The notes below the pieces were generated by a model, which saw only the letters and a list, made by a program, of their open reading frames with translations, was not told the origin of the DNA and ran no database searches. Below are positions 31,608 through 39,937 of a DNA stretch of 64,000 bases, piece after piece. Position 1 is the first letter of the stretch. The number at the start of each line of letters is the position of its first letter. A program made the translations under genes and the position numbers. Source of the DNA: Desulfosalsimonas propionicica (GTDB taxonomy: Bacteria; Desulfobacterota; Desulfobacteria; Desulfobacterales; Desulfosalsimonadaceae); assembly GCF_013761005.1 (NCBI RefSeq), contig NZ_JACDUS010000007.1, positions 1 through 64,000 of the forward strand, given 5' to 3'.

Positions 31608-33632
31608 TTAAAACTGATAACGAAGCCCTATGGCAAAATTGCGTCCGGGCATGGGATAACCGTCTTTGTGGGCATAATCCCTGTCAAAAAGGTTTTTTAT
31701 TTCGCCGCGCAGGCTCATGTCTCCATAACGGCCCCAATTGACAAGCCGTTTTTCCACTGAAAGATTGGCCACTGCATAACTGGGCAGTTTTTCGCCGCCA
31801 TAGTCAGTCAAATGGTCTGTGTAGGTCAGGTTGAATGCGGCTGAGAAGCCTTCTAAGTCGTGAACCCGTATCCCGCACGCCCCTTTGTATTCGGAAATCT
31901 GTTCCAGGTCTTCACCGGTTTCTTCATTTGTATAGTCCAGGAGGTAGACAAAACTGGCATAAGGTTTTATCTGCCAGGTTGACAAATTAAGGAGATGGGC
32001 CAGGTTATATGAAAGCTCGCCCTCAAAGCCTGAAACAGTGGCTTCTCCAATGTTGAGATAGGTATACTCTGTGGGACTGATGAAAGTTCCGCTGATCTTG
32101 TCTTTATATTCAGTATGGAAATAAGTCAGTGACGCATCAAAATATTTGTAATAGAAATCCAGGCCTGCTTCATAAGTCTGACTTTGCTCCGGTTTTAAAT
32201 CGGGGTTGCCGGAGTATTGCACTCCATAAGAGAAAATATCATAGGCCAGTTCTCCCGGTGCCGGCATTCTAAATCCTTCGGCATAGTTGATCCTTAACTT
32301 GAGATTCTCGACAGGCAGGTAGGCGATCCCGATCTGTGGCGTTGTGTTTTCATCTTCGGATTTTATATTCTGGTCCTTGGCTTTGTATTCATAGTCGTCG
32401 TAGCGTAGGCCTGCGGATAAAATAAGCCGTTTGTCCAGGTAATCGGCCTTGCCGAGAAGGAAATAAGAGGGGTTGTCATATTCTCCTTTTTTTGGCGTCG
32501 AAGTTGAGGAAAGATCGTAATGGATCCAGTCAACACCCGCAGTCAGGCGATAATTTTTCGGGCTCCAGGTCATTTGGGCCTGCGCACCCTCAGGTTCAGT
32601 GGTTGATTTGTAATCAAGCGCGCTTGTGTCGCTGGTGACAACGTAATTGGTGTTTTCGTCCTCTGAGGTAAAATATCTGGCCTTCCATGAAAACAGTTTG
32701 TCCCGGGTCGCTCCTTCGTAGATGAAATCGTACGACTCCAGGCTTTTGTCCATATAATCATCAGGATCTTTATAATAGCCCGGCGCCAGTGTTCCGCCAT
32801 CACCGATGTGGCTGGCGTCATAGTACTGATAGATGAATCCGATTCTGTGATCGGGCAGAAATTCATAGCCCAGGTTCAGACTGAGCTTGTCTTGTTCATC
32901 AATACCGGTATTTTCATATTTTTCACCTCCGCCTGTGTCATAGTCGTCCACGCTGCTTTGCGAAAAAGAGCCCGAAAAATCAAAGTCCTTTGTTTTTCCG
33001 GAAAATCCGATGCTGCTTTCCTGATAGTTAAAACTGCCCAGTTTTCCCTCTACAAAAGCCGAGGGTTTTTCTTTTCCCCGTTTTGTAATGACATTGATCA
33101 GGCCCCCCATGGCCGCCGCCCCATACTGAACAGAGGCCGGACCGTGGATGATTTCCACACGCTCAATATTCTCGGTCATGATTTTGGCCGTATTCCCTGT
33201 CCCGGTTCTGCGTCCGTCAACAAGAAGGAGGACCCTGCCGGCCAGATCAATACCATGGACATCTGTTCGTGCCCCCTGAACGCCAACCCCGGAAAGCGCA
33301 CCGGGGTATTTGATAATCCGGCCCACATTTTCTTCCGCCAAAAGCTCGCCAAGATCCCGGGCGGGAGAGAGCCGGATTTCTTCTTCCGTAATGACCGTTA
33401 TATTCTTGGTGATTTCTTTTTTCATTTCCTTGACCCTGCCGGCAGTAACCACCATGTCCTCCATTTTTGTGGCAGTTTTTTCTGATTGATCCGCAGCAGC
33501 ACGGCTTAGTGTCTTCTCTGCATCATCTGTAGGTTCCTGAACGCCCAGGGCGCTGGTTGGCATAAACAGAAAAAAAGTTAAAAAAATACCAAAAACGGTG
33601 CATAACATCTTTATTCGTATAACTGTTTTCAT
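31608..33632 (-). CDS. TonB-dependent receptor (BtuB-like), first gene behind riboswitch (f)
   Basis: This 674-residue receptor has a signal peptide (about 1-29), TonB-box-like MEDMVVTAGR, and a plug with GIDLAGRVLLLVDGRRTG and IERVEIIHGPASVQYGA. Its barrel ends NLFDRDYAHKDGYPMPGRNF with a terminal Phe. The GYPMPG ending is common to BtuB-like receptors. ATG 33632 (or the adjacent 33635) follows AAAGGAG; the longer frame to 33722 runs through a terminator and is rejected. Riboswitch (f) and a terminator lie directly upstream. It probably imports cobalamin or other corrinoids and is first in a unit with a second receptor and cobO. Confidence 0.9.
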   Translation of the reverse strand: MKTVIRIKMLCTVFGIFLTFFLFMPTSALGVQEPTDDAEKTLSRAAADQSEKTATKMEDMVVTAGRVKEMKKEITKNITVITEEEIRLSPARDLGELLAEENVGRIIKYPGALSGVGVQGARTDVHGIDLAGRVLLLVDGRRTGTGNTAKIMTENIERVEIIHGPASVQYGAAAMGGLINVITKRGKEKPSAFVEGKLGSFNYQESSIGFSGKTKDFDFSGSFSQSSVDDYDTGGGEKYENTGIDEQDKLSLNLGYEFLPDHRIGFIYQYYDASHIGDGGTLAPGYYKDPDDYMDKSLESYDFIYEGATRDKLFSWKARYFTSEDENTNYVVTSDTSALDYKSTTEPEGAQAQMTWSPKNYRLTAGVDWIHYDLSSTSTPKKGEYDNPSYFLLGKADYLDKRLILSAGLRYDDYEYKAKDQNIKSEDENTTPQIGIAYLPVENLKLRINYAEGFRMPAPGELAYDIFSYGVQYSGNPDLKPEQSQTYEAGLDFYYKYFDASLTYFHTEYKDKISGTFISPTEYTYLNIGEATVSGFEGELSYNLAHLLNLSTWQIKPYASFVYLLDYTNEETGEDLEQISEYKGACGIRVHDLEGFSAAFNLTYTDHLTDYGGEKLPSYAVANLSVEKRLVNWGRYGDMSLRGEIKNLFDRDYAHKDGYPMPGRNFAIGLRYQF

Positions 33633-33687
33633 CATACTCTCCTTTTTTACCGGATCCATTGATCGTTTAAAACGCAGGAGGAAAATG

Positions 33688-33711
33688 AAAAAGCCCCGAC
33701 TTCCGGGGCTT
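33688..33711 (-). terminator. Expression-platform terminator of riboswitch (f)
   Basis: AGCCCCG-GAAGT-CGGGGCT followed by T5 on the minus strand, about 55 bp before the receptor ATG. Confidence 0.75.
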
Positions 33712-33814
33712 TCTGGTTTCACTTCGCATGGGGCAGGCCATTTGGATATGCCTGGTGAGCCTGCCCTTTTATTGAAAGTGCGACCGATTCCTCGTCAGTC
33801 TGTTCCACTTTGGC

Positions 33815-33990
33815 TGCGGCCGGCAGGTCTTCTGGCTTCTCTGCCGGAGGGCGGCCTTCCCGTTCTTCGGACATAACAGTGGCCTTTTTACTTGCCATCC
33901 GGTTCCCGGCCCCTTTTAGCGGGCAGGGCAGAGTGACAGCGGCGGGACCGCTCCCGATTTTCACGGGATTCCCTATTATCGCCGGGCAAA
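33815..33990 (-). promoter_or_regulatory. Cobalamin riboswitch (f)
   Basis: On the minus strand it has GGGAATCCCGTGAAAATC, GGTCCCGCCGCTGTCACTC, GGCCACTGTTA, GGGAAGGCCGCC and the B12 box AAGCCAGAAGACCTGCC. It controls two TonB receptors and cobO. No convincing promoter hexamers are seen in 33991-34096. Confidence 0.93.
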
Positions 33991-34096
33991 TGCTTTGCGC
34001 CGGTGACCGGCTGCATTGCTTTTCTTATCAAATTTCTTTTTTAAATCACCTTTCCTTTCATTGCTTGATGCTTTGTTACTTGTTAAGGATCGTTTT

Positions 34097-35260
34097 TCAA
34101 CATCCCTGTTTATTTTGCCATTTATCCGCAAAGCCCATGGCCAGTGCGCGGCAGACCAGATCCGTGAATGCGGGATTGCCGTATTCCCCGTGCAGGGGGG
34201 CAAGGGCCTCCCGGTAGCCGGCCATCCGGGTGTAGTCCCCGGATACAGCACAGGCCGTCTGGGCGGCATAAGCCCCCATGACCTCGCCCCAGCAGGTTGC
34301 CGGGAGAACGCCCCAGGCAAACTTGTCCTTTAAATGGACCATGGCGGCAACAGCGGCCACTGTAACGGGATCTCGCTCGATGACCGTGAAATTGTCCAGC
34401 AAAAGCGCCGCCTGGCCGTTTGTTAGATGCCGGCAGATGCTTTCCTGCATGGTTTTTCGCGAGAGGCCGAAGCGCTCCAGGTGTATTTTGGCCGAGCACT
34501 GGCCGGCAGGCGTCAGGCTGTTTTGAAGCGCCAGGGTCTTTTTGGTCGCTTTTAGCACTGCGCGGCCGATGAGCTCTCCCAGGGCGGCATGCTTGCCCGC
34601 ACTGGTCAGGGCAGGATCTCCGGTTTCGCAGGCGGCAACGCCGATCTGATCCGTGCCGGTGCCCGTGGCCAGGCCGTCGGAGTAACGCGAGTTCACGCAA
34701 AGCTCCTGCAGAGCGGCGGTTTTGGCCTCAGTGGCCGTGACCAGGGTCCGGGTGAGCGCCCCGGGAGTGAGGGGTTTGTTGATAAAGAGCATGGTGTTGA
34801 TGGTGCCGGGGCCTTTTGGGTCTGCCGCCTTGTTGATTTTTTCAAATCCTTCGCCGGTTTCGTAAATTGAGGCCGGGTCCCCGGCCCGGCCGGCATTGCT
34901 CTCCACCCCGCCGGTGCATATCGCCAAAACGGTCAGCTCATGAAACGATTCGGTTTGAAAAACGGCATTGTGCATGTTGGCGGCGGTGCCAAGCACAGCG
35001 CACTCTTCTGCCGGAAGATCCCAGGGGTCGCAGATCATGCGGCGATAACCCTCTGCATCCCGCCAGACTTCGGGGGCCAGCCGATGCATGTGCCCGGCCG
35101 GCTCGCAGCTCTGATGGTTTAAGAGAAAGCCCAGATCGTCCCGGAATCCGCCGGCTGCCCGACAGGTGGACAGCACCTGGTGAGGACGTAAAAATCGGGC
35201 ATAGATCATTTTGTCATTGCGGTGGACCTCCACCCCGTCATAGTAAGTGCCAATGCGCAT
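34097..35260 (-). CDS. cbiZ: Adenosylcobinamide amidohydrolase CbiZ
   Basis: This 387-residue protein matches CbiZ, which removes the side chain of adenosyl-(pseudo)cobinamide to give adenosylcobyric acid, allowing salvage and lower-ligand exchange. Family segments are ICTGGVESNAGRAGD (about 115), TINTMLFINKPLTPGALTR, TEAKTAALQELCVNSRYSDG and LATGTGTDQIGVA. The protein is longer than the ~220-residue core; the extra C-terminal part (about 240-387) is helical and also seen in some long CbiZ proteins. It is the last gene of the 12-gene operon, three bases after the ABC permease. It supports a corrinoid-salvage role for the whole unit. Confidence 0.9.
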   Translation of the reverse strand: MRIGTYYDGVEVHRNDKMIYARFLRPHQVLSTCRAAGGFRDDLGFLLNHQSCEPAGHMHRLAPEVWRDAEGYRRMICDPWDLPAEECAVLGTAANMHNAVFQTESFHELTVLAICTGGVESNAGRAGDPASIYETGEGFEKINKAADPKGPGTINTMLFINKPLTPGALTRTLVTATEAKTAALQELCVNSRYSDGLATGTGTDQIGVAACETGDPALTSAGKHAALGELIGRAVLKATKKTLALQNSLTPAGQCSAKIHLERFGLSRKTMQESICRHLTNGQAALLLDNFTVIERDPVTVAAVAAMVHLKDKFAWGVLPATCWGEVMGAYAAQTACAVSGDYTRMAGYREALAPLHGEYGNPAFTDLVCRALAMGFADKWQNKQGC

Positions 35261-35263
35261 GGG

Positions 35264-36001
35264 TCAGTCCTTTGCCTTGTTTACGGTTTTTAGTGCCAGC
35301 AGAAAGCAGAACAGCCCGACGGCGGCCAGCACGGCATAGGCCTGCCAGTCCGGCACCCGGCCGAAAGCCACGGCCCGGATGGACTCGGATGCGTGAGTGA
35401 GGGGGAGGAAGAACAGGATATGCTGTGCCCAGTCCGGCAGCCGTTCCACCGGGAAGAAGGTGCCGCCCAGAAAGGCCATGGGCGTGATAACGAAACTGGT
35501 CAAAAGGCTCTGGTCTGCATGGGATTTCACCAGCATGGCAAGCGCCACGGCAAGCGAGGCAAATACGAAACTGTTTAAGAGAGCGGCCAGCCAGAGCAAT
35601 GGCCCATAGTGAAGTTTCACGCCAAAGGCCAGGCCCATAAGCAGGATGACGGCAATGGCGATGAGCGCCCGGCTCATGCCGGCCAGCACCTCGCCTGCCA
35701 CATAGGCGGCGTTTCTGATGGGTGCGGCCTGAAATTCCTCGAATATGCCCCAGTAAAACCGGGCCACGTTGATGTCGGTGGCAATGGCAAAGCTCTGGAT
35801 CATACTGCTCATGGCCACCAGGCCGGGAATCAAAAACTCCGTGTAGGTGAATCCGTTGAACTTGACCTCCCCGCCCATGGCATAGGAAAATGCCAGCAGG
35901 TACAGAAGCGGCGATACCGCCATGCTGGCCACCAGCCGCTTGAAGCGGCGTTTGACGATGATCATCTCTCGCAAATAAACCGCGATAAATCCCTGTATCA
36001 T
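35264..36001 (-). CDS. ABC-2 type transporter permease
   Basis: This 245-residue protein has six predicted membrane segments and the ABC-2 pattern FIAVYLREMIIVKRRF at the start, FLIPGLVAMSSM and, later, SFVITPMAFLGGTFFPVERLP. Such permeases usually act in export of drugs, lipids or polysaccharides, or as part of haem/cytochrome systems. Its start overlaps the stop of the ATPase gene by four bases and cbiZ follows after three. The pair is part of the B12-controlled operon, so it may export a corrinoid-related molecule or protect against one; this is inference. Confidence 0.85.
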   Translation of the reverse strand: MIQGFIAVYLREMIIVKRRFKRLVASMAVSPLLYLLAFSYAMGGEVKFNGFTYTEFLIPGLVAMSSMIQSFAIATDINVARFYWGIFEEFQAAPIRNAAYVAGEVLAGMSRALIAIAVILLMGLAFGVKLHYGPLLWLAALLNSFVFASLAVALAMLVKSHADQSLLTSFVITPMAFLGGTFFPVERLPDWAQHILFFLPLTHASESIRAVAFGRVPDWQAYAVLAAVGLFCFLLALKTVNKAKD

Positions 36002-36834
36002 TGCACCTTCTTTCCGGTTTGCGCCAGGTAGGCATCCTCCAGGTTGACCCGGCGCAGCGTAAAGCCCGTGTCACGGCCGGCCATAGCATCTCTTGCCGCT
36101 TCCCGGTCCGGGTAGTACCAGGTCTTCATGCCGCTATCCGCTAATTGGTCTACGGCCCAGCCCCCGAGTTCGGCGATGAGCCGGTCCGGGCGGTCTAAAG
36201 CCACGATTCGGCCTTCATCCAGAAACGCCACCCGGTCGGCCAGAAACTCGGCTTCCTCGATGTAGTGGGTGGTCAGAAAAATCGTGGTTCCATCCTGCTG
36301 GATTTTTTTGATCAGCCCCCATATGCGTCGCCGGATATCCGCGTCAAGGCCCACTGTTGGCTCGTCCAGAAAAAGGATGCGCGGATGGTGCAGAAGCGCC
36401 CGGGCGATCAGCACCCGCCGCTTGAGCCCGCCGGAGAGTTGCTTGACCAGGCTGTCGGACCGATCCGAGAGCTCCACGTAGTCCAGAAGCCCGGCAATGC
36501 GTTGTTTACGTTTTGTGGCCGGCATGGCGAACAGGCGGCCGTGGATGTCCAGGTTTTCGCGCACGGTAAGTTCCCCGTCCAGGTTGATCTGCTGGGGCAC
36601 CAGGCCGCACTGGCGTTTGGCCGCCCGGGACCGGGTCCGGATGTCGTGGGCATTCAAAAGCGCTGTCCCCCCGGTCAGCTGGGTCAGTCCGGTAAGGATG
36701 CGGATCGTGGTGGTTTTTCCGGCCCCGTTGGGTCCCAGGTAGGCAAACAGCTCGCCTTCCGGCACGACAAGGTCAATGCCGGCCAGGGCCCGGGTCTTGC
36801 CGTAGGTTTTCTGCAGGTTTTCAATTTGTATCAC
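35998..36834 (-). CDS. ABC transporter ATP-binding protein (ABC-2 exporter type)
   Basis: This 278-residue ATPase has Walker A GPNGAGKTTT (about 34), the signature motif LSGGLKRRV (about 135), Walker B ILFLDEPTVGLD and the H-loop TTHYIEEAE. It resembles the DrrA/CcmA-like group that pairs with ABC-2 permeases. About 60 extra residues follow the catalytic core. It lies 11 bp after chlI and overlaps the permease gene by four bases. Substrate unknown. Its place between chelatase subunits and CbiZ is unusual. Confidence 0.88.
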   Translation of the reverse strand: MIQIENLQKTYGKTRALAGIDLVVPEGELFAYLGPNGAGKTTTIRILTGLTQLTGGTALLNAHDIRTRSRAAKRQCGLVPQQINLDGELTVRENLDIHGRLFAMPATKRKQRIAGLLDYVELSDRSDSLVKQLSGGLKRRVLIARALLHHPRILFLDEPTVGLDADIRRRIWGLIKKIQQDGTTIFLTTHYIEEAEFLADRVAFLDEGRIVALDRPDRLIAELGGWAVDQLADSGMKTWYYPDREAARDAMAGRDTGFTLRRVNLEDAYLAQTGKKVQ

Positions 36835-36845
36835 TGGATTTCTCC

Positions 36846-37892
36846 TTATCCCGTCTGCAGCGCTTTTTCTCTGATCGCCGCCACGTTGTCCGCGATATCC
36901 ATCAGGGGCTGGCGCCGCACCCGGTGGGGCAGGGCCAGCTCCGCCGCGGTCCGGATGTCGCCGGAGCTCACTTCGGTCCGCCCCTCATAGGCGGCAAGTG
37001 TTTTGGCTGCCTTGAGAATAATGATGTCGCCGCGGTGGCCGTCCACGCCCACGTCCAGGCAGTATTGGGCAATTTCGTAGAGCATGGGCTTTTCCACTGT
37101 CACCCGGGGATAGAGCCGGCTGGCCTTCTGGATCCGTTCTGCCAGATCCCTGGACTCGGCCTGCCACTGGTGCACAAAGCCTTCCGGGTCCTCGTCAAAT
37201 GCTCCCCGGCGCTCCATCACGGCCACGCGTTCATCAGCCGAGTGAATGCCCTCGATATTGACGCACAGGCCGAAGCGGTCCAGGAGTTGGGGGCGGAGCT
37301 CGCCCTCCTCGGGGTTCATGGTGCCCACCAGGGTGAAACGTGCCGGATGGGAAAAGGATACGCCCTCGCGCTCGATGCTATTGACGCCCATGGCTGCTGA
37401 ATCCAGGAGCACATCCACCACGTGGTCATCCAGGAGATTGACCTCGTCCACATAGAGAATGCCCCGGTGGGCGGCGGCCAAAAGGCCCGGCTCCACCCGC
37501 TTTTCCCCTTTTTTGAGCGCATGCTCCAGATCCAGGGTCCCCACCACCCGGTCCTCGGTGGCGCCCACGGGCAGCTCCACCACCCGGACTTTGCGCTTCA
37601 TTGTCCGGGGAAGCTCTGGTTCATTCTCCGCCGGCTGGCCCAGGCTGCGGGCAATTTCCAGGTACATATCCGTTTCTTCGGCCGGATCGAGTTGGAAATC
37701 GTCGTCTTCAAAGACTTCGATTTCCGGCAGGATTTCCGCCAGGGCCCGAACAGCCGTGGATTTGGCTGTTCCCTTCTCACCGCGGATGAGAATGCCGGAA
37801 AGGCCGGGATTGATGATATTTAAAATGAGCGCCAGTTTCATCTTCTCCTGGCCCACAATGGCTGTAAACGGGTAAACCGGGGTGGTTTTCAT
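36846..37892 (-). CDS. Magnesium-chelatase-type AAA+ ATPase, subunit I (ChlI/BchI-like)
   Basis: This 348-residue AAA+ ATPase has Walker A RGEKGTAKST (38-46), Walker B GILYVDEVNLLDDH (about 143), the family motif GTMNPEEGELRPQLLDRFGL (sensor 1 region and arginine) and a helical C-terminal lid. In magnesium chelatase, the I subunit forms a ring with subunit D and drives metal insertion by the large subunit. Here the large subunit in the operon is CobN, so a CobN-ChlI-ChlD chelatase is likely. It overlaps the chlD stop region by four bases. No chlorophyll genes are seen, so chlorophyll synthesis is unlikely. Confidence 0.9.
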   Translation of the reverse strand: MKTTPVYPFTAIVGQEKMKLALILNIINPGLSGILIRGEKGTAKSTAVRALAEILPEIEVFEDDDFQLDPAEETDMYLEIARSLGQPAENEPELPRTMKRKVRVVELPVGATEDRVVGTLDLEHALKKGEKRVEPGLLAAAHRGILYVDEVNLLDDHVVDVLLDSAAMGVNSIEREGVSFSHPARFTLVGTMNPEEGELRPQLLDRFGLCVNIEGIHSADERVAVMERRGAFDEDPEGFVHQWQAESRDLAERIQKASRLYPRVTVEKPMLYEIAQYCLDVGVDGHRGDIIILKAAKTLAAYEGRTEVSSGDIRTAAELALPHRVRRQPLMDIADNVAAIREKALQTG

Positions 37893-39937
37893 CGGTTCTG
37901 TCCTTTCATGATATCAATTAGGGTTTGGGCTTTTAAGTCGTCGATTTTGAAATACCGGGCATCCAGGGCGGCGGCCAGCCGTCCGGCCAGGTCAAAGGTG
38001 ACCAGCCCCGGGGCTTCCGTGTCCACCACAATATACTGGATCCGCTCATCGCTGCTCATGGCTTCGGCCAGGTGCAGGGCCTCGTCCACCGGTTTTTGAT
38101 CCCCCATGGCCACGTTGCTTTTGCCGTCGGTGATCAGGATCACGATGGGCCGGGCCGAGGGGTCTTTGTGCAGGATGTTGCGCACCTGTTCAAAGGATTT
38201 GGCCAGGCCGGCAGAAAGCGGGGTGCGCCCGCCCACCGGCATCTCTTCGAGCAGTTTGCCGGCCAGATCCACAGAGGCCGAGGGCGGCAGATTGACAAAA
38301 GCCCCGTTTCTTCGAAATGAGATCATACCCACCCGGTCCCTTTTCTGGTAGGCATCCAGCAGAAGCGACATGACAGCGCCTTTGGATGCCGCCATGCGGC
38401 CCCGGGCGCCCATGGACCCGCTTGCATCCACTGCAAAGAGAAGAAAGTTGCCGGTGCGTTTCTCACGAATTTTACCGCGCACATCCTCTTTGCTCAGGTT
38501 AACGCAGAGCCCGTTTGCCGGGCCGCGCTGTTTTTGATACGGGGCCGCGGCCCGCAGGGTGGCATCCAGGGCGATGTCGCCATGCCGGGGCGTGAGGCAG
38601 CTTTTGACGTAGCGGCCCTGTTTCCGGGAGACCCGGGTGCGGGAGCGTCGCCCGGAGCCGCGCCGGAAGACACGGTCTTTGGCCGAAGTGATGGGTTTGA
38701 CGCGAAAGGTGTCTCCGATCTGGAACAACTGCTCGCTGTTCTCGTCCTTCGGCCGGGGCGCTGCCTGCTCGACCGGTTCTTCGGATTCATCCGCCGGTTC
38801 AGTGTCCTGGTCTTCTTTCCGGCTTTCGCCGGCCTCTTGTTCCTGTTGGGCTGCTGACTCAGTGTTTTCAGGGTTTTCGCGCGCCCCGGCCGGCTGCTGG
38901 TTCTCTTCCTGCTGCTCTGCTTCCTCCTGCTCTTCTTCCTGTTCTTTTTCTGCCGGCCGGGGCGGCGGTGGGGGCGGCTGGGCCTCGCGCCGGCGATGCA
39001 TAAGGACCATGGGGGCGATTTCGCTGATATGGGCCGTCGTGACCTCGGGCGCTGCTTTAAGCGCGGCAAGCGCCCGGGCGGCCTGTTCCATGACCAGGTC
39101 GGCGCGATGGCCGGCCACGTTGTTTTCCGCGCACAGCTCTGTTATGAAGCTTCTCAGGTGCCGGGGCATGCGCACGAGCGGCAGGTACTCACGGCCGGTC
39201 TTGATCTGCAGGGCTACCCGTTGGTTGGCTTCTTTTGAATTTTGAATAAATGCGCTCGGATCCGCATCAAAGGCCTGGTGCCGTTCCATGAGAGCCACCC
39301 GTGTTTCGGCATCTTCCGCGCCCGCGGTTTCTACGCACAGTCCGAAACGATCCAGGAGTTGGGGGCGGAGCTCGCCTTCCTCCGGGTTCATGGTGCCCAC
39401 CAGGATGAAGCGGGCCGGATGGGAAAAGGAGATGCCCTCGCGCTCGATGATGTTTTCCCCGGATGCAGCGGCATCCAGGATAATGTCCACGATATGGTCG
39501 TCCAGGAGGTTGACCTCGTCCACGTAAAGGATGCCGCGGTTGGCCGCAGCCAGGAGGCCGGGCTGGAGCGCGCGCCGGCCCTGCTGAATGGCAAGGGTAA
39601 AGTCCACACCGCCGGATACCCGGTCTTCTGTGGCATTTAACGGAAGGGTCACGACCCCTACCCGCCGGCGGTTGCGGGAAAGCGGCAGTGCGGCGCGTCG
39701 GCAGTTGTCGCAGGCCTCATCGGGATGGTCGGGATCGCATGAAAAGGGACAGCCCTCCACCACATTGATCCATGGCAGAAGTGCGGCCAGGGATCGTACG
39801 GCAGTTGATTTGGCGGTTCCTTTTTCACCGCGGATCAGGACGCCGCCAATTGCCGGGTTGACAGCGTTTAACAGCAGCGCCTGTTTGAGTTCCTCCAGGC
39901 CCACAATGGCCGAGAAGGGGTAGAGATTGCGGTACAT
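37889..39937 (-). CDS. Magnesium-chelatase-type subunit D (AAA+ plus VWA domain)
   Basis: This 682-residue protein has three parts. An N-terminal AAA+ domain keeps Walker A RGEKGTAKST (about 36-45) and GTMNPEEGELRPQLLDRFGL, so it may still use ATP. A very acidic Glu/Gln/Pro-rich linker spans about 325-400. The C-terminal VWA domain has the metal-binding MIDAS motif DASGSMGARG (about 505) and ITDGKSNV. A four-Cys group (CPFSC, then CDNC, about 80-97) lies in the AAA+ domain. It resembles the fused BchI/ChlD proteins seen with CobN in B12-regulated loci. It probably bridges ChlI and CobN. Confidence 0.9.
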   Translation of the reverse strand: MYRNLYPFSAIVGLEELKQALLLNAVNPAIGGVLIRGEKGTAKSTAVRSLAALLPWINVVEGCPFSCDPDHPDEACDNCRRAALPLSRNRRRVGVVTLPLNATEDRVSGGVDFTLAIQQGRRALQPGLLAAANRGILYVDEVNLLDDHIVDIILDAAASGENIIEREGISFSHPARFILVGTMNPEEGELRPQLLDRFGLCVETAGAEDAETRVALMERHQAFDADPSAFIQNSKEANQRVALQIKTGREYLPLVRMPRHLRSFITELCAENNVAGHRADLVMEQAARALAALKAAPEVTTAHISEIAPMVLMHRRREAQPPPPPPRPAEKEQEEEQEEAEQQEENQQPAGARENPENTESAAQQEQEAGESRKEDQDTEPADESEEPVEQAAPRPKDENSEQLFQIGDTFRVKPITSAKDRVFRRGSGRRSRTRVSRKQGRYVKSCLTPRHGDIALDATLRAAAPYQKQRGPANGLCVNLSKEDVRGKIREKRTGNFLLFAVDASGSMGARGRMAASKGAVMSLLLDAYQKRDRVGMISFRRNGAFVNLPPSASVDLAGKLLEEMPVGGRTPLSAGLAKSFEQVRNILHKDPSARPIVILITDGKSNVAMGDQKPVDEALHLAEAMSSDERIQYIVVDTEAPGLVTFDLAGRLAAALDARYFKIDDLKAQTLIDIMKGQNR

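Noticed and set aside
38637-39245. 202-residue Ser/Cys-rich frame opposite chlD
   Set aside because: Antisense of the Glu/Gln-rich linker and AAA+ domain, which explains its Ser and Cys runs.
36846-39937. Chlorophyll or bacteriochlorophyll synthesis locus
   Set aside because: ChlI and ChlD homologues are present but no other pigment genes; the large subunits are CobN-type and control is by cobalamin.
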